From: Methylobacterium brachiatum
GTDB lineage: Bacteria; Pseudomonadota; Alphaproteobacteria; Rhizobiales; Beijerinckiaceae
Assembly: GCF_020523825.1 (NCBI RefSeq)
Contig: NZ_JAJALK010000008.1
Span: 186,001 to 250,000 of the forward strand
Direction of reading: 5' to 3'
Length of the DNA stretch: 64,000 nt
Shown piece after piece: positions 17,962-27,489 of this stretch; within the stretch, counting starts at the first letter, position 1, and each line of letters begins with the position of its first letter. The notes beneath the pieces are model-generated. The model made no database searches, was not told the origin of the DNA, and saw only the letters and a program-made list of their open reading frames with translations. A program made the position numbers and the translations under genes.

Positions 17962-18972
17962 CTAATCCCTGACGAGAGGAGCGGCCTCGCGCCGCTCGCC
18001 GGCGAACCGGGCGATCTCGTCGGTCAGGCGCTCCGCCGCCACGAAGTGGAGCATGTGGCCGATACCCGGCAGCAGCACGAGCCGTGCGCCGGGGATCGCC
18101 TTCGCCAGGGGGACCGCCTGGGTCTCGCTGCGCACGATCGGATCGGCCGCGCCCGAGATCACCAGGGTCGGGACGCACAGGTCGCCGTAGCGCGGGCTCT
18201 GCGCCGCCAGAGCGGCGGGCAGGCCGACGAGATCCTGCACGTTGGCGAGCAGGGTTCCGGGCCGCAGCACCAGGGCGGCGCGGACGGCTTCCGCGTAGCG
18301 GGGGACTTCGAACTGCGGCTGAAAGACCCGCTTGGCCGTCTCGGGGAGATAAGACTGTGCGAGCGGCGGCCCGATGGTGCGGCTCAGCAGCCAGGCTATC
18401 GGCGGCTGCAGCGCGAGACGCCAGTACCAGGGCAGCACCAGCATCTGCGCCGGCATCGGCATCGCCACGGGCGCCGCGAGCACGAGGCTCGACACCCGCG
18501 CGGGATGGTCGAGGGCGAGCGCCAGGGCCAGCGCGCCGGCCCAGGAATGGCCGAACACTATTGCCGGCCCGACGCCCAGCTTCTCCAGCCCCTCGGCGAT
18601 GATCCGCGCCTGGACGGAGGGCGCGGCGGCCTCGCTCCCGGCGATGCGGTCGCTCCAGCCGAAGCCCGGCCGGTCGAAGGCGATGACGCGGAAACCCTTC
18701 TCGGCGAGACGGCGGCCGAAACCCTCCATCGGGTCGGAGGCGTTGGCCGAGGCCCCGTGCAGCAGGATCACCGGCGGGCCGTCGGCCGGCCCGGCCTGGA
18801 TGGTCGCCAGCCGTCCGCCGGCAACCTCGACGAAAGGTCCGGCCGGCGGATTCTCCGCACCGGCCCGCAGGGCGATGACGAGGCTCGCCACCGCGCCGAG
18901 CGCGAGGACCAGGCCCAGGATCGCGAAGGGGAGGGCGAGGATCGTGATGAGAAGTGCGGCCACCCGGCTCAC
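17962..18972 (-). CDS. Membrane-anchored alpha/beta hydrolase
   Basis: The 336-residue protein has an N-terminal hydrophobic anchor (residues 5-37) and then an alpha/beta-hydrolase fold. The fold shows VILLHGASANAS as oxyanion loop, FDRPGFGWSD, the nucleophile elbow GHSWAG, and a catalytic-Asp region SGAADPIV with GIGHMLH supplying the histidine. The substrate cannot be told. The start is GTG and overlaps the TPR-gene stop (GTGA), so the two are coupled. Confidence 0.86.
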   Translation of the reverse strand: MSRVAALLITILALPFAILGLVLALGAVASLVIALRAGAENPPAGPFVEVAGGRLATIQAGPADGPPVILLHGASANASDPMEGFGRRLAEKGFRVIAFDRPGFGWSDRIAGSEAAAPSVQARIIAEGLEKLGVGPAIVFGHSWAGALALALALDHPARVSSLVLAAPVAMPMPAQMLVLPWYWRLALQPPIAWLLSRTIGPPLAQSYLPETAKRVFQPQFEVPRYAEAVRAALVLRPGTLLANVQDLVGLPAALAAQSPRYGDLCVPTLVISGAADPIVRSETQAVPLAKAIPGARLVLLPGIGHMLHFVAAERLTDEIARFAGERREAAPLVRD

Positions 18973-19568
18973 AGGTCGCGGCCGTCAACCTCCGGGGCAA
19001 GGCGGTCGACCGCCTCGCCGATCTTCTCCATCTTCGGATAGAGCGCCTTGGCCCGGCGGAAGGCGGCCAGAGCCCGGGCCTTGTCGTCGAGGGATTCGTA
19101 GATCCGCCCCATGGCGGCCCAGGCCTCGAAGTGGCGCGGCTCCAGCACCAGGGCGCGGCGCAAATCGGCGATGGCGTCGTCCTTGTCGGTCAGGAGCCAG
19201 AACACCGTGGCGCGCCGGTTCCAGCCCTCGGACCAGTTCGGCTCCAGAGCGGTGACCCGATCCATCAGCTCGGCTGCCAGGGGAAAGTCGTGGGCCGCGA
19301 TGGCCTGCCGGGCGCGGTCGGTGAGCAGGTCGGCGGTCGGGCTGCCCGAGGCGTCGAGGCGGCGCTCGATCAGCTTGGCGATCCCTTTCGCCTCGGCCGG
19401 ATCCTCGCTGGCGCGCAGGCGCGCGAACAGCTCGTCGAGGCTCACGGGCTTCGGCGCCGGCTTCGCCCCGGGCGCCGGGCGGCCGGTATCCGGGGCCGCG
19501 GCGGCGATCGGTGCCGCGAAGACCGGCAGGCAGACCAGGGCGGCGAGGAGACGGGTCGGCTTCATCAT
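18969..19568 (-). CDS. Exported tetratricopeptide-repeat protein
   Basis: The 199-residue product has a signal peptide (to about residue 25) and a Pro/Ala/Lys linker. At least two TPR units follow in the C-terminal half (WSEGWNRRATVFWLLTDKDD and FEAWAAMGRIYESLDDKARA). TPR proteins scaffold protein contacts in the periplasm. It is the first gene of a two-gene operon with the hydrolase. A strong hairpin lies between it and rpmJ. Confidence 0.8.
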   Translation of the reverse strand: MMKPTRLLAALVCLPVFAAPIAAAAPDTGRPAPGAKPAPKPVSLDELFARLRASEDPAEAKGIAKLIERRLDASGSPTADLLTDRARQAIAAHDFPLAAELMDRVTALEPNWSEGWNRRATVFWLLTDKDDAIADLRRALVLEPRHFEAWAAMGRIYESLDDKARALAAFRRAKALYPKMEKIGEAVDRLAPEVDGRDL

Positions 19569-19619
19569 CCCAGAGTGTGCGCGGCTGTGGGGCTCGTCAA
19601 CGTGCCGCGGTGCCGCGCA

Positions 19620-19662
19620 CGCGAAAGCAGCCGCAACCCGGTCGGGCGCGGCTGCTTTCGCG
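19620..19662 (-). terminator. Terminator-like hairpin downstream of rpmJ
   Basis: A perfect 15-bp stem pairs CGCGAAAGCAGCCGC (19620-19634) with its complement at 19648-19662 around a 13-base loop. It lies between the rpmJ stop and the TPR start. No long T-run follows, so termination strength is uncertain. Confidence 0.6.
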
Positions 19663-19694
19663 TTGACTGACCCGACCGAGGCCGGGGGCAGGCT

Positions 19695-19820
19695 TCAGCC
19701 CTGGCGGGCCTTGAAGCGCTTCTGGGTCTTGTTGATCACGTAGACCCGGCCCTTGCGGCGCACGAGCTGGTTGTCGCGGTGACGGCCGCGCAGGGACTTG
19801 AGGGAATTACGGATCTTCAT
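19695..19820 (-). CDS. rpmJ: 50S ribosomal protein L36
   Basis: This 41-residue basic protein reads MKIRNSLKSLRGRHRDNQ at its start and ends KRFKARQG, a clear L36. It lacks the CxxC zinc-ribbon cysteines of the classic form and so is the zinc-independent type common in alphaproteobacteria. It binds 23S rRNA in the large subunit. The gene stands alone, outside any ribosomal-protein operon. Confidence 0.93.
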   Translation of the reverse strand: MKIRNSLKSLRGRHRDNQLVRRKGRVYVINKTQKRFKARQG

Positions 19821-19984
19821 CGGTCTCTCGAGCCCGGGTGGGCCGTCCATTCACGGGGGATCGGGAACGTGGTCGCGAGGCAGGACGCGAGGTCGCGTCC
19901 AGCGATCACGGCACACGCATCGCGGGATGGCGCCGCCATATCAGGATTCGCCACCGCAAGGCAAGGCGTCGCAGGCGCGGCGGC

Positions 19985-20644
19985 TCAATGGACGCTGTCG
20001 GAGGCCGGCACCGCGGCGGTGACGACCAGCTGCCGGCCGATCTCATGCAGCAGCGCGTCGATCAGCGGCTTCAGCCGCTCGAAATCGTCGATCGCCAGGC
20101 TTTCGGCCACGGTGAACAGCGCCAGCGCCAGCTCGGCAACCCGGTCGATCCCGCCGCCCGGGGCGTCGATCGCGCAGAAGGTGGCCGGGTCGAGGAAACC
20201 GTCCCGGCTGCTCTCGGTCACGTCGATGACGATGCCGCGGGCCTCGCTCACGATCCCGTCCGGGCCCATGACGAAGCGTCCGCGCGCCAGAACCCAGCGC
20301 ACGTCGTCGGGCGCGATCACGGCGCGGTACTGGGCGACGTACAGGCCGCCGTGACGCTGCAGGTCACCGACAATCGCGGCGATGCGCGGCCGGTCCTGCG
20401 GATGGATCCGGTCGAAGAACATGGCGTAGGTCGTGCCCCGCCCGGCCGCCGCCCGGGGAATGCCCAGCATCGTGGCGGCGACGGAATCGCAGCGCACGAC
20501 GTCGTCGGCGATCCGCCACTCCCACGTCCCGACATTCGACGCGGCGAGCGCGCGCGCGATGATCTCGCTGTCCCGCCGCTTCGGCGACGCATCGACGCCC
20601 ACGGATCTCGTCTCCAGAACGGAAGGAAAGTCTCTGATCGCCAC
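19985..20644 (-). CDS. PAS-domain protein without an output domain
   Basis: The 219-residue protein has one PAS_3-type fold at residues 28-145 (ASNVGTWEWRIADDVVRCD, then FDRIHPQDRP, then GIVIDVTESS). No kinase, cyclase or helix-turn-helix domain follows; the C-terminal 70 residues are helical and unassigned. It could be a sensory adaptor that binds a partner kinase. The ligand is unknown. Confidence 0.78.
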   Translation of the reverse strand: MAIRDFPSVLETRSVGVDASPKRRDSEIIARALAASNVGTWEWRIADDVVRCDSVAATMLGIPRAAAGRGTTYAMFFDRIHPQDRPRIAAIVGDLQRHGGLYVAQYRAVIAPDDVRWVLARGRFVMGPDGIVSEARGIVIDVTESSRDGFLDPATFCAIDAPGGGIDRVAELALALFTVAESLAIDDFERLKPLIDALLHEIGRQLVVTAAVPASDSVH

Positions 20645-20741
20645 GGCGATATTTTGTCGACACAGTAACGCGCGGCGCTCGGCCGTACAACGCGAACGGC
20701 TTTTTGGCCGCCGGCCAATCCAAGCGCCGCGATACCCGGCC

Positions 20742-21314
20742 TCAGACCCGCGCGTAGGTGCCGATCAGCCGTCCCTTGCCGATCACGTGGCCGCGCATCG
20801 CGTCCAACAGGGCGGTGCGGCCGGGGTTTTCGGGAACGTCGAGTGCGTCGCGAAGCGCGTACAGCTGGAAAACGTAGGCGTGGCTTCCGTGGCCGCTGGG
20901 CGGATCGGGCGGGAGCCATTCGGATCGCAGGAAGCTGTTTTGGCCGAGGCTGAGCGGGCTGGACCGCTGATCCGGGCTCGGCAACGCTCCTTCCGCGAGG
21001 CTTCCGGCGGCGATCGACAGGTTCCACACGATCAGGTGAACGAGCGGTTGCGGCGTCGGGCTGCCGGCATCCTCGACCAGGAGGACCAGGGACGAGGCCC
21101 CGGCCGGCAATCCCTCCCAGGCGAGCGGCGGCGATGTCCCGGGCCCGTCTGCGGTGAAGCGCGCCGGGATGTCGGCGCCATCTGCGAAGGCGGGGCTCGT
21201 CAGCTGCAGCGTCTCCGGAATGTCGGCGAAGGCCGCGTGATAGGCGGTCTTCTCCATCCCGGCCTTGAGGCCGGACAGCGCCGCGCCCACCGCGGTGGGG
21301 ATCTTCTCGAGCAT
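20742..21314 (-). CDS. YbhB/YbcL family (PEBP-like, Raf kinase inhibitor-like) protein
   Basis: The 190-residue protein matches bacterial phosphatidylethanolamine-binding-protein homologues: LTSPAFADGADIPARFTADG, then LVLLVEDAGSP, then LVHLIVWNL, and the late GHGSHAYVFQLYAL motif that lines the anion pocket. The bacterial function is not settled. No signal peptide is visible, so it is probably cytoplasmic. It lies 46 bases from the ubiG 3' end in the same direction. Confidence 0.86.
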   Translation of the reverse strand: MLEKIPTAVGAALSGLKAGMEKTAYHAAFADIPETLQLTSPAFADGADIPARFTADGPGTSPPLAWEGLPAGASSLVLLVEDAGSPTPQPLVHLIVWNLSIAAGSLAEGALPSPDQRSSPLSLGQNSFLRSEWLPPDPPSGHGSHAYVFQLYALRDALDVPENPGRTALLDAMRGHVIGKGRLIGTYARV

Positions 21315-21360
21315 GGTTCGGGTCTCCGCTGCGGTCTCAACCGGGAAAGGAGCCTCCGGT

Positions 21361-22122
21361 TCAGGCCCGACGCTCGGCCGCGACCATGTAGTTCACCGCC
21401 TTGTCCCGGCTGGTGCGCCAGCCGTCGGTGAGCGGGTTATAGGCGACGCCGATCGTATCGGTGACGTCGAGGCCGCCCGCCCGGATCGCGCGGCTGAATT
21501 CCTCCGGCGTCACGAACTTCTCCCAATCGTGCGTGCCCCGCGGCAGCCAGCCGAGGATGTATTCGGCGCCGACGATGGCCATCGCAAAGGAGCGCATCGT
21601 CCGGTTGAGGGTCGCGCCGAACAGCATGCCCCCGGGCTTCACCGCCGCGCAGGCGGTGCGCACGAAGGCGGGCATGTCCGCGACGTGCTCGATCACCTCC
21701 ATGATCAGCACCGCGTCGAAGGTCTGGCCGGCGGCGACCACGGCCTCGATGGTCTCGCCGCGGTAATCCACCGGCACGCCGGCGGACTCGGCGTGGGCGC
21801 GCGCCACCGCGATGTTCTGCTCCGCTGGATCGAGGCCGGTGACCTGAGCGCCGAGGCGGGCGAGGGGCTCGGACAGCACTCCGCCGCCGCAGCCGACATC
21901 GCAGATGGTCAGCCCGTCCAGCGGGAAGGGCGTCTGCGGATCCCGGGCGAAGCGCCGGCACAGCGCGTCGCGGATATAGGCTAGCCGCACCGGGTTGAAG
22001 CGGTGCAGCACCCGCATCGGGCCCGCTTCGTCCCACCAGGTGGCGGCGAGGGCGTCGAAGCGCGCGACCTCGCCGCGATCGACGAATCCGTCCGTCCCGG
22101 GGTTCGTGGCTGCCCTGTCCAT
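21361..22122 (-). CDS. ubiG: Ubiquinone biosynthesis O-methyltransferase UbiG
   Basis: This class I SAM-dependent methyltransferase carries out both O-methylations in ubiquinone synthesis. It has 253 residues, with FDALAATWWDEAGPMRVLHRFNP split by usual UbiG spacing, SAM motif I DVGCGGG, MEVIEHV, and the C-terminal DVTDTIGVAYNPL region. ATG 22122 gives the standard N-terminus. The frame stays open far upstream across lysC, but that part is antisense shadow. It is divergent from lysC, a common arrangement in this order. Confidence 0.94.
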   Translation of the reverse strand: MDRAATNPGTDGFVDRGEVARFDALAATWWDEAGPMRVLHRFNPVRLAYIRDALCRRFARDPQTPFPLDGLTICDVGCGGGVLSEPLARLGAQVTGLDPAEQNIAVARAHAESAGVPVDYRGETIEAVVAAGQTFDAVLIMEVIEHVADMPAFVRTACAAVKPGGMLFGATLNRTMRSFAMAIVGAEYILGWLPRGTHDWEKFVTPEEFSRAIRAGGLDVTDTIGVAYNPLTDGWRTSRDKAVNYMVAAERRA

Positions 22123-22383
22123 GCGCGTTCCGTCCAGAAGATGCCGGCCGTGTCCGGGCGATGCCCGAGCGCCGGGCGCTCGACGCGTGATCCGGATCGG
22201 GGCCATCGGCGGGACCTGTCGGGGTCGCCATAGCACGCCTGACCTAGGGCCGTCGCCGCGACGCCGGAGCCATGCCCGAGCGGTTGTTGACACCTCAACG
22301 AGCCGCTTGTACCCGCCGGGCACTGTCCGGGGCCCGCCAGGGCGGTCCCTCTCCCAGACGTCGGGAACCCGCGAAGAACCAAC

Positions 22384-23619
22384 ATGCCCCGTCTGGTGAT
22401 GAAATTCGGCGGCACGTCCGTCGCCAATGTCGACCGCATCCGCAACGTGGCCCGCCACGTCGCCCGCGAGGTCGCGGCCGGCTATGACGTCGCCGTGATC
22501 GTGTCGGCCATGTCCGGCAAGACCAACGAGCTGGTCGACTGGGTCAAGGACGCCAACCCGCTCTACGACCCGCGCGAGTACGACGCCGTCGTGGCCTCGG
22601 GCGAGCTGGTCACCGCAGGCCTGCTGGCGGTCGCCCTGCAGAAGGATGGCCTCAAGGCCCGCTCCTGGCAGGGCTGGCAGATCCCCGTGGTCACCTCGGA
22701 CGCGCATGGCTCGGCCCGCATCGCCGAGATCGACCCGAAGAACCTCGAGGCGGGCTTCGCCAAGGGCGAGGTCGCGGTGATCGCCGGCTTCCAGGGCATC
22801 CATGCCGAGACCGGCCGGGTGACCACCCTCGGGCGCGGCGGCTCGGACACCTCGGCGGTGGCCGTGGCGGCCGCGATCCAGGCCGAGCGCTGCGACATCT
22901 ACACGGACGTGGACGGGGTCTACACCACCGATCCGCGGATCGTGCCGAAGGCCCGGCGCATGGAGCGCGTCACCTTCGAGGAAATGCTGGAGATGGCGTC
23001 GCTCGGCGCCAAGGTGCTGCAGGTCCGCTCGGTGGAACTCGCCATGGTCCACCGGGTGCCGACCACGGTCCGGTCCTCCTTCGATCCGCCGGACGCCGCG
23101 CGCCCTGGCACCCTCATCTGCGACGAGGACGACATCGTGGAACAGCAGATCATCACCGGGATCGCGTTCTCCCGGGACGAGGCGCAGATCACCCTGCGCC
23201 GGGTCAAGGACAGCCCCGGCGTGGCCGCCGCCATCTTCGGGCCGCTGGCCGACGCGAACATCAACGTCGACATGATCATCCAGACCGTGTCGGGCGACCA
23301 GTCGACCACCGACATGACCTTCACGGTCCCGGCCGCCGAGTACGAGCGCACCCGCGCGATCCTCGACCAGGCCAGCCCGCAGATCGGCTATGCGCAGATC
23401 GAGGGCGCCACCGACGTGGTCAAGGTCTCGGCGATCGGGGTCGGGATGCGCAGCCATGCCGGCGTCGCCGCCAAGGCGTTCCGGGCTCTGGCCGAGAAGG
23501 GCATCAACATCCGCGCGATCACCACCTCGGAGATCAAGTTCTCCGTGCTGATCGACGCGGCCTATACGGAGCTTGCCGTGCGCACGCTTCACTCGCTATA
23601 CGGCCTGGATCAGGCCTGA
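22384..23619 (+). CDS. lysC: Aspartate kinase
   Basis: This enzyme phosphorylates L-aspartate, the first step of the lysine, threonine and methionine pathway. The 411-residue monofunctional form has KFGGTSVA (7-14), SAMSGKTNEL and GRGGSDTSAVA in the kinase domain, then two ACT domains from about residue 265 that bind feedback inhibitors. The ATG is preceded by GAAGAACCAAC. The 261 bases between it and ubiG hold the divergent promoters, not clearly recognisable. Confidence 0.96.
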   Translation: MPRLVMKFGGTSVANVDRIRNVARHVAREVAAGYDVAVIVSAMSGKTNELVDWVKDANPLYDPREYDAVVASGELVTAGLLAVALQKDGLKARSWQGWQIPVVTSDAHGSARIAEIDPKNLEAGFAKGEVAVIAGFQGIHAETGRVTTLGRGGSDTSAVAVAAAIQAERCDIYTDVDGVYTTDPRIVPKARRMERVTFEEMLEMASLGAKVLQVRSVELAMVHRVPTTVRSSFDPPDAARPGTLICDEDDIVEQQIITGIAFSRDEAQITLRRVKDSPGVAAAIFGPLADANINVDMIIQTVSGDQSTTDMTFTVPAAEYERTRAILDQASPQIGYAQIEGATDVVKVSAIGVGMRSHAGVAAKAFRALAEKGINIRAITTSEIKFSVLIDAAYTELAVRTLHSLYGLDQA

Positions 23620-23911
23620 GCCTGAGAGGGTCTAGATTAGCGCGCCCCGGGGCCGGAACGGATGCTGGTTCGGTGACGGGCGCGCGCTGAAACAAGGACT
23701 TGGACTTAAGCCTGGAATCGTGTCCGATCGGGCGGGATCCAGGAGCGGATCGGGTGTCTTGAACTAGAACAGTCACGGGCCGGTCCGCCGATCCCAGAGG
23801 TGCTCTGGGGCATGCGGCACGGTCCATCGGGCGCCTTCCGTTTCGATGGTGGCGCCAAGGTTGCAGGGTGGTCGACGCCAAGGCCACTCGCCACGTTGGA
23901 ACGACGAACCG

Positions 23912-26173
23912 ATGCCCGCTGCGCCCGGAGGCCCGCGCCTGCTGCTGCGCCGCCTCCGCGAAGCGATGGCGGAGCCGGTCAGCCCCCAGGCGCGCCTCGA
24001 CCGCATCGTCGTCCTGATCGCCGCCAACGTGGTCGCCGAGGTCTGCTCGGTCTACGTCCTGCGGGACGACAACACCCTCGAATTGTTTGCCACCGAAGGC
24101 CTCAACCGTGAGGCGGTGCACCTGACGCGGATGCACGCCGACGAGGGCCTCGTCGGCCTGATCGCCCGCACCGCCGAGCCGCTCTCCCTCTCGGACGCCC
24201 AGAACCACCCGGCCTTCTCGTACCGGCCGGAGACCGGGGAAGAGGCCTACCACGCCTTCCTGGGCGTGCCGCTGCTGCGGGCCGGCAACACGCTCGGCGT
24301 GCTCACGGTCCAGAACAAGACCTACCGGGTCTATTCCGAGGAGGAGATCGAGGCGCTCCAGACCACCGCGATGGTGCTCTCGGAGATGATCGCCTCCGGC
24401 GAGCTGGAGGGCCTGGCCCCGGATGCCGGCACCGCCGCCCGCCGACCGGTGGTCGCGCGCGGCATCGCGCTCGCCGACGGGATCGGCCTCGGGCACGTGG
24501 TACTCCACGAGCCTCGCGTCGTGGTGAAGACGCTGATCGCCGAGAATGTCGAGCGCGAGGTCGCGCGGCTCGACGCGGCGATCGAGGAGGTCCGCTCGGC
24601 CATCGACGCGCTCGTGGAGCGCGGCGACCGGATCGGCACCGCCGAGTCGCGCGAGGTGCTGGAGACCGTCCGGATGTTCGCCCACGACAAGGGCTGGCTC
24701 CGGCGCATGCGCGAGGCGGTAGCCTCGGGCCTGACCGCCGAGGCCGCGGTCGAGCGGGTGCAATCGGACAATCGCGCCCGAATGATGCGCCAGTCGGACC
24801 CGTATCTGCGCGAGCGCCTGCACGATCTCGACGACCTCGCCAACCGGTTGCTGCGGGCCCTGATCGGCCCGGAGGCGGCCGGGATCGTGGTCCTGCCCGA
24901 GAACGCCATCCTGGTGGCGCGCACCATGGGCCCGGCAGCGCTGCTCGACTACGATTCCTCGACCCTGCGCGGCATCGTGCTGGAGGAGGGCGGGCCGACC
25001 AGCCACGTTGCCATCGTCGCCCGGGCGCTCGGCATCCCGGCGGTGGGCGAGGTCGAGAACGCCTCGGCCCTGTGCGACGCGGGCGATGCCATCATCGTCG
25101 ACGGTGTGGCCGGCGAGGTCCATGTCCGGCCGGGCCCGGAGGTCGAGGCCGCCTATGCCGAGATGGTGCGGCTGCGCGCCCGCCGGCAGGAACAGTATCG
25201 CGCGCTGCGCGACGTGCCGGCCCAGACCCGGGACGGGGTGCGGGTGGCCCTGCAGCTCAATGCCGGCCTGCTGGTCGATTTCAGCCACCTGCACGAGACC
25301 GGAGCCGAAGGCGTCGGCCTATTCCGCACCGAATTGCAGTTCATGGTCGCCCAGCGCATGCCCTCGGCGGCGGAGCAGCAGGAGCTCTACCGCAAGGTGT
25401 TCGTCGCCTCGGCCGGCAAGCCCGTGACGGTCCGGACCCTCGATATCGGCGGCGACAAGATCCTGCCCTACATGGCCAAGCTCGAGGAGGAGAACCCGGC
25501 GCTCGGCTGGCGGGCGATCCGGATCGGCCTCGACCGGCCGGCCCTGCTGCGGATGCAGTTGCGGGCGCTCCTGAAGGCTGCCGACGGCGACCCGCTCAAG
25601 ATCATGTTCCCGATGGTCGCCACGGTGGACGAGTTCGTGCGCGCCCGCGGCATCGTCGAGCGCGAGAAGGCCTATCTGCGCCGCCACGGCTACCAGCTGC
25701 CCACCGAGTGCCGCCTCGGCGCGATGGTCGAGGTGCCCTCGCTCCTGTTCCAGATCGACGAGATCGCCCGGGAGGCCGACTTCCTCTCCGTCGGCTCGAA
25801 CGACCTGATGCAGTTCCTGTTCGCGGTCGACCGCGAGAACCGTCGGGTCGCCGACCGGTTCGACCCGCTCTGCGTCGCGGCCCTGCGCGCGTTCCGGCTG
25901 ATCGCCGAACGGGCCAATGCCGCCGGCTGCCCGGTGACGGTCTGCGGCGAGATCGGCGGACGGCCGCTCGACGCCATGGCGCTGATCGGCCTCGGCTACC
26001 GCAGCCTCTCGATGTCGCCGGCCGCCATCGGCCCGGTCAAGGCGATGGTGCTGAGCCTCCATGCGGGCGCGGTCTCGGAGCTGATCGAGACCGAGATGGC
26101 CCGGATGCAGGACGGCGATTCCCTGCGCCCGGCGCTCACCGCCTTCGCGCATGCCCACGGCGTACCTATCTAA
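23912..26173 (+). CDS. ptsP: Phosphoenolpyruvate-protein phosphotransferase PtsP (enzyme I Ntr)
   Basis: The protein begins the nitrogen PTS phosphorelay, passing phosphate from PEP to NPr and then EIIA-Ntr. The 753 residues contain an N-terminal GAF domain (about 25-165, which senses glutamine/2-oxoglutarate in studied homologues) and the EI phosphohistidine domain with His365 in GGPTSHVAIVAR. The C-terminal PEP-binding barrel has VGLFRTELQF and FLSVGSNDLMQF. ATG 23912 is preferred; the frame from 23846 adds 22 residues with no support. The lysC-ptsP-prfA order is conserved in alphaproteobacteria. Confidence 0.94.
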   Translation: MPAAPGGPRLLLRRLREAMAEPVSPQARLDRIVVLIAANVVAEVCSVYVLRDDNTLELFATEGLNREAVHLTRMHADEGLVGLIARTAEPLSLSDAQNHPAFSYRPETGEEAYHAFLGVPLLRAGNTLGVLTVQNKTYRVYSEEEIEALQTTAMVLSEMIASGELEGLAPDAGTAARRPVVARGIALADGIGLGHVVLHEPRVVVKTLIAENVEREVARLDAAIEEVRSAIDALVERGDRIGTAESREVLETVRMFAHDKGWLRRMREAVASGLTAEAAVERVQSDNRARMMRQSDPYLRERLHDLDDLANRLLRALIGPEAAGIVVLPENAILVARTMGPAALLDYDSSTLRGIVLEEGGPTSHVAIVARALGIPAVGEVENASALCDAGDAIIVDGVAGEVHVRPGPEVEAAYAEMVRLRARRQEQYRALRDVPAQTRDGVRVALQLNAGLLVDFSHLHETGAEGVGLFRTELQFMVAQRMPSAAEQQELYRKVFVASAGKPVTVRTLDIGGDKILPYMAKLEEENPALGWRAIRIGLDRPALLRMQLRALLKAADGDPLKIMFPMVATVDEFVRARGIVEREKAYLRRHGYQLPTECRLGAMVEVPSLLFQIDEIAREADFLSVGSNDLMQFLFAVDRENRRVADRFDPLCVAALRAFRLIAERANAAGCPVTVCGEIGGRPLDAMALIGLGYRSLSMSPAAIGPVKAMVLSLHAGAVSELIETEMARMQDGDSLRPALTAFAHAHGVPI

Positions 26174-26395
26174 CCCGTCATGCGACCCTTGCCGAAGGTT
26201 CGGCCGGGGTTGTACGGCAAAGCCACGACGATTTCGGTCGATGCGCGGCGGCCTCCGCTCTCGAAGGGAAGCGGTGTCGGGTAGGGGATTTGTCTCGCCG
26301 CGTCGGTCAGCTCCCTGATCCCGCGCTCGCACCCCTGAGACGAGACCCCGCCCCGCCCGGAACGCCGGACGTCAAAACCTGCAGAAACACGGGCG

Positions 26396-27481
26396 ATGAT
26401 CCCCTTTCCCACCGAGCGCCTCGACGCCATCCTGGCGCGGCACGAATTCGTCACCGCGCAACTCGCCACGGGCGAGGGTGAATCCGAGACCGTGATCCAG
26501 CTGTCGCGGGAGCTGTCGGACCTCGATCCCGTGGTGGACGCGATCCGCACGTACCGGGCTGCGCTCGCGAACCTGGCGGATCTCGAGGTGATGATCGACG
26601 AGCCGGGCACCGATCCGGAGATGCGCGCCCTGGCGGCCGACGAGAAGCCGGAGGCCCAGGAACGGCTCGAGGAGACCCACCGGGCGCTCCAGCTCATGCT
26701 GCTGCCCAAGGACGCGGCCGACGAGAAGAGCGCGATCCTGGAAGTCCGGGCCGGCACCGGCGGCGACGAGGCGGCCCTGTTCGCCGGCGACCTGTTCCGG
26801 ATGTACGCGAAATACGCCGAGTCGAAGGGCTGGCGGGTCGAGGTGATCTCCGAGAGCGAGGGCACGGTCGGCGGCTTCCGCGAGGTCGTGGCCGAGGTGA
26901 AGGGCAAGGGCGTGTTCGCGCGCCTGAAATTCGAGAGCGGCGCCCACCGGGTGCAGCGGGTGCCGAACACCGAGACGCAGGGGCGCATCCACACCTCGGC
27001 GGCCACCGTGGCGGTGCTGCCGGAGGCCGAGGAGGTCGATATCGTCGTCAACGACGCCGACCTGAAGATCGACACGATGCGCGCCCAGGGCGCCGGCGGC
27101 CAGCACGTCAACAAGACCGAGTCGGCGATCCGCATCACCCATCTGCCCACGGGCATCGTGGTGTTCGTCCAGGAAGAGCGCTCGCAGCACAAGAACCGGG
27201 CCCGCGCCATGGCCCTGCTGCGCGCCCGGCTCTACGACGCCGAGCGGACCGCCAAGGATTCGGCCCGGGCCGCCGACCGGCGCGCGCAGGTCGGGTCCGG
27301 CGACCGCAGCGAGCGGATCCGTACCTACAACTTCCCGCAGGGGCGGGTGACCGACCACCGCATCAACCTGACCCTCTACAAGCTGGAGGAGGTGATGGCC
27401 GGCACGGCGCTCGACGAGGTGGTCGACGCCCTGATCACCGAGCACCAGGCCGAATTGCTGGCCTCCGAGGGCATGGCCTGA
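26396..27481 (+). CDS. prfA: Peptide chain release factor 1
   Basis: RF1 reads UAA and UAG stop codons and triggers peptide release. The 361 residues include the catalytic GGQ at 234-236 (GAGGQHVNKTES) and a stop-codon recognition region HRVQRVPNTETQGRIHTS in domain 2. The nearby PrmC enzyme methylates the glutamine of GGQ, and its gene begins eight bases after this stop, so the pair form a functional unit. Confidence 0.97.
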   Translation: MIPFPTERLDAILARHEFVTAQLATGEGESETVIQLSRELSDLDPVVDAIRTYRAALANLADLEVMIDEPGTDPEMRALAADEKPEAQERLEETHRALQLMLLPKDAADEKSAILEVRAGTGGDEAALFAGDLFRMYAKYAESKGWRVEVISESEGTVGGFREVVAEVKGKGVFARLKFESGAHRVQRVPNTETQGRIHTSAATVAVLPEAEEVDIVVNDADLKIDTMRAQGAGGQHVNKTESAIRITHLPTGIVVFVQEERSQHKNRARAMALLRARLYDAERTAKDSARAADRRAQVGSGDRSERIRTYNFPQGRVTDHRINLTLYKLEEVMAGTALDEVVDALITEHQAELLASEGMA

Positions 27482-27489
27482 GCGGCGCC

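Noticed and set aside
22123..23592. Long minus-strand open frame continuing from ubiG across lysC
   Set aside because: It is antisense to a complete aspartate kinase gene, is Asp/His/Gly/Arg-rich low-complexity sequence typical of GC-rich shadows, and ubiG has a normal start at 22122.
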